Shown: positions 24,135-31,129 of the stretch, piece after piece | How positions within the stretch are numbered: position 1 is the stretch's first letter | Layout: the number at the start of each line of letters is the position of its first letter | Assembly: GCA_017554455.1 (NCBI GenBank) | Contig: JAFZIH010000112.1 | Coordinates: 1 to 43,348 of the forward strand | From: Clostridia bacterium | GTDB taxonomy: Bacteria; Bacillota; Clostridia; Christensenellales; CAG-138 | DNA: 43,348 bases | Reading direction: 5' to 3' | The notes under the pieces: model-generated | What the model was told of the DNA's origin: nothing | What the model saw: only the letters and a program-made list of their open reading frames with translations | The model's database searches: none | Position numbers and translations under genes: made by a program

Positions 24135-24676
24135 GGCTGCTCCTCTTGATACAGGTCCAGTTTCAGCGTCAGCGCGTCGTATTTTTGCCCGCGCACTGTG
24201 CGCAGGTCTTTCACGCGGGCGTACGGGACGAAGCCGAGCTTTTCCGCCGTGCGCAGCATGGGGATATTTCCCGACCATGTCTGCGTATAAACGCAGTTCG
24301 CGCCGTGCGTTTTCTGATAGTCAATAAATTGCCGGAGCGCTTCCGTGCCGACGCCGTGATTTCGCGTATTTTGCTCCACAATGTTGATCCCGACCGCGGG
24401 GATCTGTTCCGGATTGTCGAGATAGCCGAGGTCGAAGTAGCGGCTGACCCAGCCGACGTGCCTGCCGTCGAGCTCGATCTCGAATTTTTTACGCGGCGCG
24501 TCGGGCGGGAGTTTTTTCACGGTTTCATAGTATTCCGTCCAGTCCCTTCGCTCCGCTTCCTCGGTCGTTTCCTCCCATTCCCACGGTGCGTCCCAGTCCA
24601 TCCATTCCGTTTCCGTTGTGAACCAGCGCACGTAGTCCTCGATATCGGACGGTATCATGTCCCGTAAACAGATCAT
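24131..24676 (-). CDS. GNAT acetyltransferase
   Basis: 181 aa RimJ/RimL-like GNAT. The acetyl-CoA site is NTRNHGVGTEALRQFIDYQK, followed by TWSGNIPMLRTAEKLGFV. The N-terminus is unusually rich in Trp and acidic residues (FTTETEWMDWDAPWEWEE), which suggests a basic or amine substrate; that is only inference. It is coupled at both ends by 4-bp overlaps with its neighbours. GGAGGAGG precedes the ATG. Confidence 0.87.
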   Translation of the reverse strand: MICLRDMIPSDIEDYVRWFTTETEWMDWDAPWEWEETTEEAERRDWTEYYETVKKLPPDAPRKKFEIELDGRHVGWVSRYFDLGYLDNPEQIPAVGINIVEQNTRNHGVGTEALRQFIDYQKTHGANCVYTQTWSGNIPMLRTAEKLGFVPYARVKDLRTVRGQKYDALTLKLDLYQEEQP

Positions 24677-25245
24677 TGTTCCTCCTCCGTGTAGTATGCG
24701 TCGATCCCGCCGTAACCCCGGATCAGCTGATTGCGGCGTGTCTTTTCGATAAAGCTCGCAAGCCGTTTCTGAAACTCCGCGGGGCGCTTCCGCGCGGCGT
24801 CAATATAGGCGACGCGAATGCGGCGGTATGCCTCCGGAAAGCTCTGATAGTGTTCCCAAACGGTTTCGTCCGCTTTCAATGCGTCCAGAATATCCGCAGG
24901 CCAGACGAACGGCGCATAGATGATCGGCAGAACGCTTTCCCGCACGCGCGGATGGATCTGCCCCGCAGCGTCAAGCTTCAGAAGCCGCTCGATATTCGGA
25001 CGGGAATACGGGCTCCCCTTCCGCCGTGGGGTGAAGCGGCGGATATGGTGCGTTTCGTCCAGCGTGCCCGCCCTGCCGTCGATCCAGCCGAAGCAAAGCG
25101 CTTCCTCCACGGCGTCGTTGTAGGAAACCGCGGGCTCCCCGGACGCCTTTGTGGGAAAGACAAACCAGACCTCCTGCGCCGTTTCAAAGTGCGCGGAAAG
25201 CCATGCGCGCCATTCGCTTCTGCTGTCTGTGTAAAAAAGCTCCAT
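24673..25245 (-). CDS. YdeI/OmpD-associated family protein
   Basis: 190 aa. It shows the family pattern VWFVFPTKASG, VSYNDAVEEALCFGWIDG and IRRFTPRRKGSPYSRPNIER, ending with a helical region (FIEKTRRNQLIRGYGG). The family is common, often annotated as bacteriocin-protection or YdeI-like; its biochemical role is not settled. It begins 6 bp after the flavodoxin-like gene and overlaps the following acetyltransferase gene by 4 bp. Confidence 0.85.
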   Translation of the reverse strand: MELFYTDSRSEWRAWLSAHFETAQEVWFVFPTKASGEPAVSYNDAVEEALCFGWIDGRAGTLDETHHIRRFTPRRKGSPYSRPNIERLLKLDAAGQIHPRVRESVLPIIYAPFVWPADILDALKADETVWEHYQSFPEAYRRIRVAYIDAARKRPAEFQKRLASFIEKTRRNQLIRGYGGIDAYYTEEEQ

Positions 25246-25251
25246 GTGCCT

Positions 25252-25938
25252 TTACTGCTTCCCGCCGTTGACGATCGCGGCGTAGACCTCCTCCGGGATC
25301 ATCGGCGAGCCGATCTCCTGTATAAGCGCTTCGGGGATCGCGCCGGTTTCGGCGTACGCCCTGCCCGCTTCGCGAAGGAGAGCAAGGCGCGGCCCGGTGA
25401 CGGGCTTTGCCTCCGGCACGTTGAACATCGGGCTTTCCGGCACGGTGAGGATCGTGTGACCGCACGGGAACAGGAGCTTAAACTGCGCGACCGCGGGCTC
25501 GAAATTGTGTTTGCTGTTCGGGAAGCCGCAGCCGCAGATCATGACGTAGCGGAGATGCGAAAAATCCGCCTGCCCGACGTGCTCGTAGCGGTCGCCGACC
25601 TTCTCCATCGACATCGACGAGAGCGGCAGGATGCGGTCGATCAGCGCTTTCAGCGGCGCAGGCATGCCGTAGCAGTACAGCGGGAAGCTGAACAGAAGCA
25701 CGTCGCTACTCAGCATCTTTTCGAGGATCCCGCGCATATCGTCGTCGTGGACGCAGGTCCCGCCATTATGCATGCACGCAAAGCAGCCCGTGCAGTATTC
25801 GATGTGCTTGTCGATGGCGTGGATCGTCGTGACCTGCACGTCTGCCGCTTCTTTCATGCCCTCCAAAAACGCGCGGGTCATATGCATGACGTCGCTTTGT
25901 TCCCGCTTCGGGCTGCCGTTCAGAACCAGTATCTTCAT
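25252..25938 (-). CDS. NADPH-dependent FMN reductase / flavodoxin-like protein
   Basis: 228 aa. It begins with the FMN_red pattern KILVLNGSPKREQSDVMHMT, has a Cys-rich segment YCTGCFACMHNGGTCVHDDD typical of iron-sulfur flavoproteins and their relatives, then LLFSFPLYCYGMPAPLKALIDR. The likely role is flavin-dependent reduction or electron transfer. It follows the nitroreductase by 25 bp with AGGAGA before the ATG. Confidence 0.86.
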   Translation of the reverse strand: MKILVLNGSPKREQSDVMHMTRAFLEGMKEAADVQVTTIHAIDKHIEYCTGCFACMHNGGTCVHDDDMRGILEKMLSSDVLLFSFPLYCYGMPAPLKALIDRILPLSSMSMEKVGDRYEHVGQADFSHLRYVMICGCGFPNSKHNFEPAVAQFKLLFPCGHTILTVPESPMFNVPEAKPVTGPRLALLREAGRAYAETGAIPEALIQEIGSPMIPEEVYAAIVNGGKQ

Positions 25939-25963
25939 ACGATTTCTCCTGCGGACGGTCCCG

Positions 25964-26506
25964 TCACACGTACGCGACGGTGCCCTTGCGTTCGCCGCGG
26001 TCCTTGACGGCGGGTCCGGGATAGCCGAAGAACGCCGCAGCGTACAGAACGTATCCCTCCGGGATCAGCTCCGCTTTGAGCGCGGGGTCGTGCCGGAACA
26101 GGTCCTTGACGGTCGCGTGATCCCAGCCGCTCATGATCCCCAGCGACGCAGCGGCGATGAACATGTTCTCCATGGCAAGGCAGCAGTCCTCGAAAGACGT
26201 TCCGCCTTCCTTTGCGGAGACGAGGATCATCACGGGCGCGCTGCGCATGGGATCGCCCATCTTCGCGGCGATCTCCGGCGGAATACCGGGCGGGAGCGGC
26301 AGCGACCTGCGCGCCGCGCCGAGTTTCTCGAGCATTTCCGGGCTTCTGATCACCGTGAAATGCCACGGCTGCCGGTTCATGCCCGTCGGCGCGTACAGCC
26401 CCGCCGTGACGATGGTCTCCAGCGCTTCGTCGCCGATGGGTCTTCCGTCGAACGTCTTGTAGCTGCGGCGGGCAAGGATGCTCCGCATGGTTTCGTTGTC
26501 GATCAT
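25964..26506 (-). CDS. Nitroreductase family protein
   Basis: 180 aa FMN-dependent nitroreductase-fold protein. N-terminal ILARRSYKTFDGRPI and LYAPTGMNRQPWHFTVI are the FMN-phosphate and dimer segments, and ENMFIAAASLGIMSGWDH is the conserved helix. It would reduce nitroaromatics, quinones or a similar acceptor with NAD(P)H. AGGAGG before the ATG. Second gene of the acetyltransferase/reductase run. Confidence 0.88.
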   Translation of the reverse strand: MIDNETMRSILARRSYKTFDGRPIGDEALETIVTAGLYAPTGMNRQPWHFTVIRSPEMLEKLGAARRSLPLPPGIPPEIAAKMGDPMRSAPVMILVSAKEGGTSFEDCCLAMENMFIAAASLGIMSGWDHATVKDLFRHDPALKAELIPEGYVLYAAAFFGYPGPAVKDRGERKGTVAYV

Positions 26507-26608
26507 ATTCGTTCCTCCTTATAGTTGTTCCGATCCGGACGGATCGCGTTTTCCCGTTCTGATAAAGGCGATCAGCGCCTTGACGTCGTCGAAGCCGTCA
26601 TAGTCGCC

Positions 26609-27139
26609 TTATTCACCCAAGGTGATCCAGTAGCGCTGCATGATCCCGCCGTCCGCGCATACGATCTCGTTTTCGAGCACGCCGCCGTTCTTCTGAATGG
26701 CTCTTGCGGAGCCGACGTTGCTTGTGTCGCAGGTGATGAGCACGCGTTCGATCCCGAGTTTTCTGCATTCTTTAAGCGCAAGGCGCAGGATCTCCGTGCC
26801 GTAGCCCTTTCTGCGCTCGCTCGGACGGATGCCGTCGCCGATGTGCCCGCCTTCCCGAAGCAGGAATTCATTGAGATAATGACGGATATCCACCGCGCCG
26901 AGCAGTCGGTCGCGTTCCTCGTCCAGCAGAAAGAACACGGAAGACGGCACCTTGCCGTCTTGCGGTTCTTTGAGTTCCAGATGTGAAAGATAATAATCAA
27001 AGTCGTGATAATCGTATTTGAAGATCACGCCGGGAGAACGATCGGTGTGGTTTTGTTCCTGGTCGGCCTTCCATTCGTCGATCATCTCCCCGAGCTGTTT
27101 TTCATACGCCCTCATCAGTTTGATCAGTTTCAGTCCCAT
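26609..27139 (-). CDS. GNAT acetyltransferase, possibly shortened at the C-terminus
   Basis: 176 aa GNAT. The acetyl-CoA site is GIRPSERRKGYGTEILRLAL, then LITCDTSNVGSARAIQKNGG and the usual end GGIMQRYWITL. The start at 27139 is set by GGAGGAC and by the promoter at 27165-27193. A much longer in-frame reading upstream is antisense to the M3 peptidase and is rejected. Oddity: after the TAA stop the same frame stays open for 29 codons (GDYDGFDDVKALIAFIRTGK and on) to a second TAA at 26519, filling the gap before the nitroreductase gene. This could be a lost C-terminal extension or the end of an ancestral gene. Confidence 0.86.
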   Translation of the reverse strand: MGLKLIKLMRAYEKQLGEMIDEWKADQEQNHTDRSPGVIFKYDYHDFDYYLSHLELKEPQDGKVPSSVFFLLDEERDRLLGAVDIRHYLNEFLLREGGHIGDGIRPSERRKGYGTEILRLALKECRKLGIERVLITCDTSNVGSARAIQKNGGVLENEIVCADGGIMQRYWITLGE

Positions 27140-27164
27140 GTCCGTCCTCCGTGTCTTTTTGGGT

Positions 27165-27193
27165 ATCATACCACAGATATGCCGCCGTGTCAC
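27165..27193 (-). promoter_or_regulatory. Promoter of the six-gene acetyltransferase/reductase operon
   Basis: Minus strand GTGACA (27188-27193), 17-bp spacer, TATGAT (27165-27170), 26 bp before the start codon. Confidence 0.6.
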
Positions 27194-27235
27194 GGTTTTC
27201 CTGTCAAAATGGGCAGCAGCACAACCGTTCGTATA

Positions 27236-27264
27236 TTGAAAACCGCATACTGCCGTGCTATACT
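27236..27264 (+). promoter_or_regulatory. Promoter of the M3 oligopeptidase gene
   Basis: TTGAAA (27236-27241), 17-bp spacer, TATACT (27259-27264). The ATG at 27317 follows GAAAGGAGAA. Confidence 0.75.
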
Positions 27265-27316
27265 GATAAGTTGAGTGGAGCGTCGGACGATCGGCGCGAA
27301 CGAAAGGAGAAACCAT

Positions 27317-29020
27317 ATGAAATTTTCGGAAATGCCTTACAAGCGTCCCGATCCCGAAGCGCTCATCAAGCGCGTGCAGGAACTGACCGAACAGCTCAAA
27401 AATGCAAAGAGCTATGAAGAAGCGAAGGCCGTCTTCCTCACGTACGAGGAGGAAGAAAAGGCAAGCGACACGATGGCGTCGCTGGCGTACATCCGTCATT
27501 CGATCGACACGCGCGACGCGTTCTACGACGGTGAGATCGAGTTCTGGGACGAATTCGGACCGGAGATCGAGGAATACGCGCAGGAATGGCTCGAAGCGAT
27601 GCTCTCCTCGCCCTTCCGCAAGGACTTTGAGGCGGAATACGGCGATCTGCTGTTCGTGAACGCCGAGATGGACCGCAAAACATTCTCCCCCGAGATCATC
27701 GAGGACATGCAGAAGGAGAACGAGCTCGTCACCGAGTACGACAAGCTGATCGCGTCCGCGCAGATCCCGTTCGAGGGCGGCGTGTACACGCTGTCGCAGT
27801 TGACCCCGTTCAAGACCGACGCGAACGACGAACGCCGTCTTGCGGCATGGAAAGCCGAAGGCAAGTGGTACAAGGAGAATCAGGAGCGTCTCGACGCGCT
27901 CTATGACGAGCTCGTGCATCTCAGAGATTCGATGGGCAAAAAGCTCGGCTACGGCGGCTATACGCAGCTTGGCTACTACCGCATGGAACGCAACTGCTAC
28001 ACGAAGGAAGACGTCGAAAAGTTCCGCGCCGCGGTGCAGAAATACCTTGTGCCGCTCGCGGATAAGATCTACCGTAAGCAGGCAGAGCGCCTCGGAAAGT
28101 CCTATCCGCTGTCGTTTGCGGACGCCGCGCTCGATTTCAGAAGCGGCAACCCGCGTCCGCAGGGAACGCCGGACGATATCCTTATGCAGGGCAAGAAGTT
28201 CTATGACGAGCTCTCCCCGGAGACCAGTGAATTCTTCCGCACGATGCTCGACGAGGAGCTGATGGACGTTCTGTCCACCGAGGGCAAGGAAGGCGGCGGC
28301 TACCAGACCGATCTCGCCGCGTATGAGCGTCCGTTCATCTTCGCGAACTTCAACGGCACGCAGGGCGACGTCGAGGTCATCACGCACGAGGCGGGTCACG
28401 CCTTTGCGTACTGGATGAACCGCAAGCGCGTTCCGAGCGAGTACATCGGACCGAGCGCAGAGGCGTGCGAGGTTCATTCGATGAGCATGGAGTTCTTCGG
28501 CTGGCGGAACGCGGACGGTTTCTTCGGTCCCGACGCGAGAAAGTTTAAGTACAGCCACCTTTCCGGCGCGCTGACCTTCATCCCGTACGGCACGATGGTC
28601 GACCACTTCCAGCACATCGTCTATGAAAAGCCGGACATGACGCCCGCGGAGCGTCATGCGGAGTGGAAGCGGCTGCTCGGCGTCTACATGCCGTGGATGA
28701 AGCTCGACGGCGAGATCCCGTTCTATTCCGAGGGCGAGGGCTGGCAGCGGCAGAGCCATATCTATGAGGTGCCGTTCTACTACATCGACTACTGCCTGGC
28801 GCAGACGGTCGCGCTCGAGATCTGGGCGATGATTCAGAAGGACGAGGCCAACGCGTGGAAGCACTATATGGCCTACACGGTGCAGGGCGGCAGCCGCACG
28901 TTCGTCGACCTCCTCAAGAACGCCGGACTTACCACGCCGTTCGACGAGGCGTGCCTCCGCGAAGTTTGCGAAACCGCGAACGCATGGCTTGAAAGCTTCG
29001 ACATGACCGGGATAGAGTAA
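27317..29020 (+). CDS. M3 family oligoendopeptidase
   Basis: 567 aa zinc metallopeptidase of the PepF/oligoendopeptidase F type. HEAGH at residues 357-361 is the HExxH zinc site and EACEVHSMSMEFF the downstream metal-ligand Glu region. No signal peptide, so it is cytoplasmic and probably degrades short peptides for amino-acid use, which suits the amino-acid fermentation genes nearby. The start at 27317 is chosen over an in-frame one 42 bp upstream because of the strong ribosome binding site. Monocistronic with its own promoter and terminator. Confidence 0.92.
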   Translation: MKFSEMPYKRPDPEALIKRVQELTEQLKNAKSYEEAKAVFLTYEEEEKASDTMASLAYIRHSIDTRDAFYDGEIEFWDEFGPEIEEYAQEWLEAMLSSPFRKDFEAEYGDLLFVNAEMDRKTFSPEIIEDMQKENELVTEYDKLIASAQIPFEGGVYTLSQLTPFKTDANDERRLAAWKAEGKWYKENQERLDALYDELVHLRDSMGKKLGYGGYTQLGYYRMERNCYTKEDVEKFRAAVQKYLVPLADKIYRKQAERLGKSYPLSFADAALDFRSGNPRPQGTPDDILMQGKKFYDELSPETSEFFRTMLDEELMDVLSTEGKEGGGYQTDLAAYERPFIFANFNGTQGDVEVITHEAGHAFAYWMNRKRVPSEYIGPSAEACEVHSMSMEFFGWRNADGFFGPDARKFKYSHLSGALTFIPYGTMVDHFQHIVYEKPDMTPAERHAEWKRLLGVYMPWMKLDGEIPFYSEGEGWQRQSHIYEVPFYYIDYCLAQTVALEIWAMIQKDEANAWKHYMAYTVQGGSRTFVDLLKNAGLTTPFDEACLREVCETANAWLESFDMTGIE

Positions 29021-29054
29021 GACGGTTTTCATTATTATCCCAAAGCGAACAACA

Positions 29055-29091
29055 AAGCACAGTCGGTTTATGCTGACTGTGCTTCTGTTTT
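29055..29091. terminator. Bidirectional terminator after the M3 peptidase
   Basis: Stem AAGCACAGTC/GACTGTGCTT with a 10-nt loop, followed by CTGTTTT. It lies between convergent genes and serves both. Confidence 0.85.
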
Positions 29092-29107
29092 CATTCGAGT
29101 AGAATCT

Positions 29108-29740
29108 TTAATGCATTCCTGCTTCCTCTAATGCTTCTTTGAACCCAATACCGTCCATTGTGAAATTATATGTTTCTCCATATTTGGTTCCTTTGACAAC
29201 ACATTTGATTTCTTTCCCGTCCATCAGGGCATCTTTCAAAGTACTATACCCACTTCTGCTGTTTGTGAAATAAAGGTCATCTCCATAGCTAAGAACAACG
29301 AGATCTATGGAGTATTCCTTATCATCTACTTTGAACTTGAGAATTACATCATCATTTGTTGAAAAAGTAGCTTTATGCGAATCATACTCCAATAAGCGAA
29401 TACTGCAATATGTGGATTCATAATAAAAATGTACGGTTAAACTTGATCCTGATGTGGCAGAATTGCTGAATTTTCCTTTAAATGTTCCTCTCAAGTATGC
29501 TGATCCGGTCTTATCTCCAAAATCGTCAACATAATTATCTACTTCCCAACTGGAAGGAATCGGCGTAGGTGTTGGTGTTGGCGTGGGTTCCGGTGATGGC
29601 GTCGGAATAGGTGTCGACGCTTCGGTCACGGTAGGTTCGACTGTTGCTGATGCGAGTTCATGATGTTCCGTATTTTTCGAACAACCCAACAGAACCAACG
29701 ATAGAATAATAAATACCCCTATTACAATTCTTCTTTTCAT
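29108..29740 (-). CDS. Small lipoprotein of unknown function, AT-rich
   Basis: 210 aa. Signal MKRRIVIGVFIILSLVLLGC with lipobox LLGC, a Thr/Pro linker at about 37-66, then a compact mostly beta domain of about 145 residues (KFSNSATSGSSLTVHFYYES, DVILKFKVDDKEYSIDLVVL). I recognise no family. Base composition and codon use (many AAA, AAT, ATA) are far more AT-rich than its neighbours, which suggests transfer. It is divergent from a small XRE regulator; AGGGGTG lies before the ATG, and a 22-bp operator-like palindrome is 20 bp upstream of the start codon. Confidence 0.8.
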   Translation of the reverse strand: MKRRIVIGVFIILSLVLLGCSKNTEHHELASATVEPTVTEASTPIPTPSPEPTPTPTPTPIPSSWEVDNYVDDFGDKTGSAYLRGTFKGKFSNSATSGSSLTVHFYYESTYCSIRLLEYDSHKATFSTNDDVILKFKVDDKEYSIDLVVLSYGDDLYFTNSRSGYSTLKDALMDGKEIKCVVKGTKYGETYNFTMDGIGFKEALEEAGMH

Positions 29741-29759
29741 AAAGCACCCCTAACTTTGA

Positions 29760-29781
29760 ATTGCACCTGTATAGGTGCAAT
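29760..29781. promoter_or_regulatory. Operator candidate O1 of the lipoprotein/XRE pair
   Basis: Inverted repeat ATTGCACCT-GTAT-AGGTGCAAT, nine perfect pairs. A TATACA that could be the lipoprotein -10 box lies in its centre on the minus strand. Confidence 0.6.
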
Positions 29782-29799
29782 ATGAGATTAACATACTTT

Positions 29800-29805
29800 T
29801 ATAAT
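29800..29805 (+). promoter_or_regulatory. Possible -10 box for the XRE gene
   Basis: TATAAT between the two operator candidates; a -35 box is not obvious (TGCAAT at 29776-29781 gives 18 bp and overlaps O1). Confidence 0.4.
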
Positions 29806-29817
29806 CAAGTCAAGAGA

Positions 29818-29839
29818 ATTGTTCCTATTTAAGTGCAAG
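29818..29839. promoter_or_regulatory. Operator candidate O2, a diverged copy of O1
   Basis: ATTGTTCCT-ATTT-AAGTGCAAG aligns with O1 over the full 22 bp with two differences in each half. It lies just before the ribosome binding site of the XRE gene, where binding would block expression. Confidence 0.5.
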
Positions 29840-29849
29840 AGAGGTCTGT

Positions 29850-30074
29850 ATGAATATTGAAATTGAAAAGAGAATCGGAAACAACTTGCGCAAAATCCGC
29901 GAAAGCAAAAAAATGACGCAAAATGAAGCTTCTGCAAAACTCCAGTTGGAAGGATGCGACATTACAAGAAGCGCTCTTGCTAAAATAGAAGTAGGACAAC
30001 GGCATGTATATCCCGACGAAATAATTTTGTTTAAGCAGATTTATAATGTCACATACGAACAGATCTTTCAATAA
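29850..30074 (+). CDS. XRE-family helix-turn-helix regulator
   Basis: 74 aa, essentially one HTH domain: RIGNNLRKIRESKKMTQNEA, then ITRSALAKIEVGQRHVYPDE and FKQIYNVTYEQIF. The size and look are those of a phage- or toxin-antitoxin-type repressor without an extra domain. It is AT-rich like the divergent lipoprotein gene. AGAGAGG lies before the ATG. It probably represses its own and the lipoprotein promoter through the 22-bp sites; that is inference from position and symmetry. Confidence 0.88.
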   Translation: MNIEIEKRIGNNLRKIRESKKMTQNEASAKLQLEGCDITRSALAKIEVGQRHVYPDEIILFKQIYNVTYEQIFQ

Positions 30075-30156
30075 CACGATCCTGAAAATACAGAATCTAT
30101 TGCATACATACGCCGCAACGAACGCATTTACTGTTGAACAATTTTACACATGATTG

Positions 30157-30268
30157 AGCTCCCCTTGACAGGGGAGCTGTCAGCGATAGCTGACTGAGGG
30201 GTAGAATATGAGCAACTACCCTCCCGTCTGCCTTCGGCATCCACCCTCCCTGACAAGGGAGGGTCAAG
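30157..30268. repeat. Nested hairpin repeat, second family
   Basis: Four consecutive palindromes: GAGCTCCCC/GGGGAGCT, GTCAGC/GCTGAC, GCC/GGC around CTTC, and ACCCTCCC/GGGAGGGT, without open reading frames I can support. The type is familiar from intergenic regions of gut Clostridia. It occupies the middle of the 417-bp gap 30075-30491; the first 80 bp of the gap show nothing. Confidence 0.65.
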
Positions 30269-30320
30269 ATTGCGCCGGAAGACGCCCACATACTGCTTAC
30301 ACGGCGGGAAGGGAACCGTT

Positions 30321-30371
30321 CGGCAAGTGTGCAGTTTAGAGTTATGATTGTCTTCGGCAAGTGAGGAGTTT
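30321..30371 (+). repeat. Dispersed ~35-bp motif, also at 241-329
   Basis: CGGCAAGTGTGCAGTTT and CGGCAAGTGAGGAGTTT flank AGAGTTATGATTGTCTT, giving one and a half units of a 35-bp period. The same motif occurs inverted at 241-329. Confidence 0.65.
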
Positions 30372-30372
30372 G

Positions 30373-30397
30373 AAAGCCGTCTTCGGGCGGCTTTTTC
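30373..30397 (+). terminator. Terminator-like hairpin before pth
   Basis: Stem AAAGCCG/CGGCTTT followed by TTCTG. It lies 3 bp upstream of the pth promoter and would stop read-through from the XRE gene. Confidence 0.6.
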
Positions 30398-30399
30398 TG

Positions 30400-30428
30400 T
30401 TGCGCAGACAGAAAAAGCGTGGTATAAT
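30400..30428 (+). promoter_or_regulatory. Promoter of pth-mfd
   Basis: TTGCGC (30400-30405), 17-bp spacer, TATAAT (30423-30428). Confidence 0.7.
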
Positions 30429-30491
30429 GCAAAAAATGACCCCTCCCTAAAAACAGGCGTGGGGCAATGCGTATTTGAGAAAGGAACGGAT

Positions 30492-31100
30492 ATGTATCTC
30501 ATCGTGGGGCTCGGGAATCCCGGGCTGAGCTATAAAAAAACAAGGCACAACGCGGGCTTTCAGGCGCTGGACGTGCTGGCGGACGATCTCGGCGTGCGCA
30601 TCAAAACCAAGGGTTTTTCCGCGCTGTACGGCGAGGGCAGGATCGGCAGCGAGCGTGTCATTTTGGCAAAGCCGCAGACCTACATGAATTTGAGCGGCGA
30701 CGCAGTGCAGCAGCTGCTGCACTTCTATAAGCTCGAACCGGAACGGCTGATCGTGCTCTATGACGATATCGAGCTGCCTTTGGGCAGCTTACGCATCCGC
30801 GCGAACGGCTCGGCGGGCAGTCACAACGGCATGCGCTCGATCATCGCCTGCATCCATTCCGAAAACTTCGCCCGCATCCGCATCGGCATGGGCAAGGACG
30901 AAAGCTTACAGCTTCGCGACTACGTGCTGAAGCGCCCCTCCAAGGAGGAGCAGAAGACGCTCGACGAGGTCTACCGGCACGCGGCGGACGCGGCGAAGCT
31001 GATCGTTGCGGGCAACATCGGCGAGGCGCAGACGAAGTACAACAAGAAGCACGAAAAGAATCAGTCCGTTTCGATCGACGGACACGGCAAGGAAGAGTAA
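30492..31100 (+). CDS. pth: Peptidyl-tRNA hydrolase
   Basis: 202 aa. It shows the Pth signatures YLIVGLGNPGLSYKKTRHNA with the catalytic His, LAKPQTYMNLSGDAV near residue 60 and GSAGSHNGMRSIIACI near 105. It releases tRNA from peptidyl-tRNA that drops off the ribosome. The start at 30492 follows AAAGGAA; the longer in-frame reading crosses the promoter and is rejected. mfd follows, as in Bacillus and Clostridium, though the small gene fin usually found between them in Bacillus is absent. The C-terminus ends in a charged tail (NKKHEKNQSVSIDGHGKEE). Confidence 0.95.
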   Translation: MYLIVGLGNPGLSYKKTRHNAGFQALDVLADDLGVRIKTKGFSALYGEGRIGSERVILAKPQTYMNLSGDAVQQLLHFYKLEPERLIVLYDDIELPLGSLRIRANGSAGSHNGMRSIIACIHSENFARIRIGMGKDESLQLRDYVLKRPSKEEQKTLDEVYRHAADAAKLIVAGNIGEAQTKYNKKHEKNQSVSIDGHGKEE

Positions 31101-31129
31101 TTGGTGCGTTTTTACACCATGTATAAGAG

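Noticed and set aside
26609..29032. An 807-codon open frame on the minus strand running through the M3 peptidase gene
   Set aside because: It is antisense to a clear oligopeptidase gene and only its last 176 codons (from 27139) form a GNAT with a ribosome binding site and promoter. The rest has the leucine/arginine/valine-rich look of a GC-rich shadow frame.
29850..30074. Antitoxin of a toxin-antitoxin pair
   Set aside because: The divergent partner has a lipoprotein signal and does not resemble any toxin, so a classical pair is not supported.
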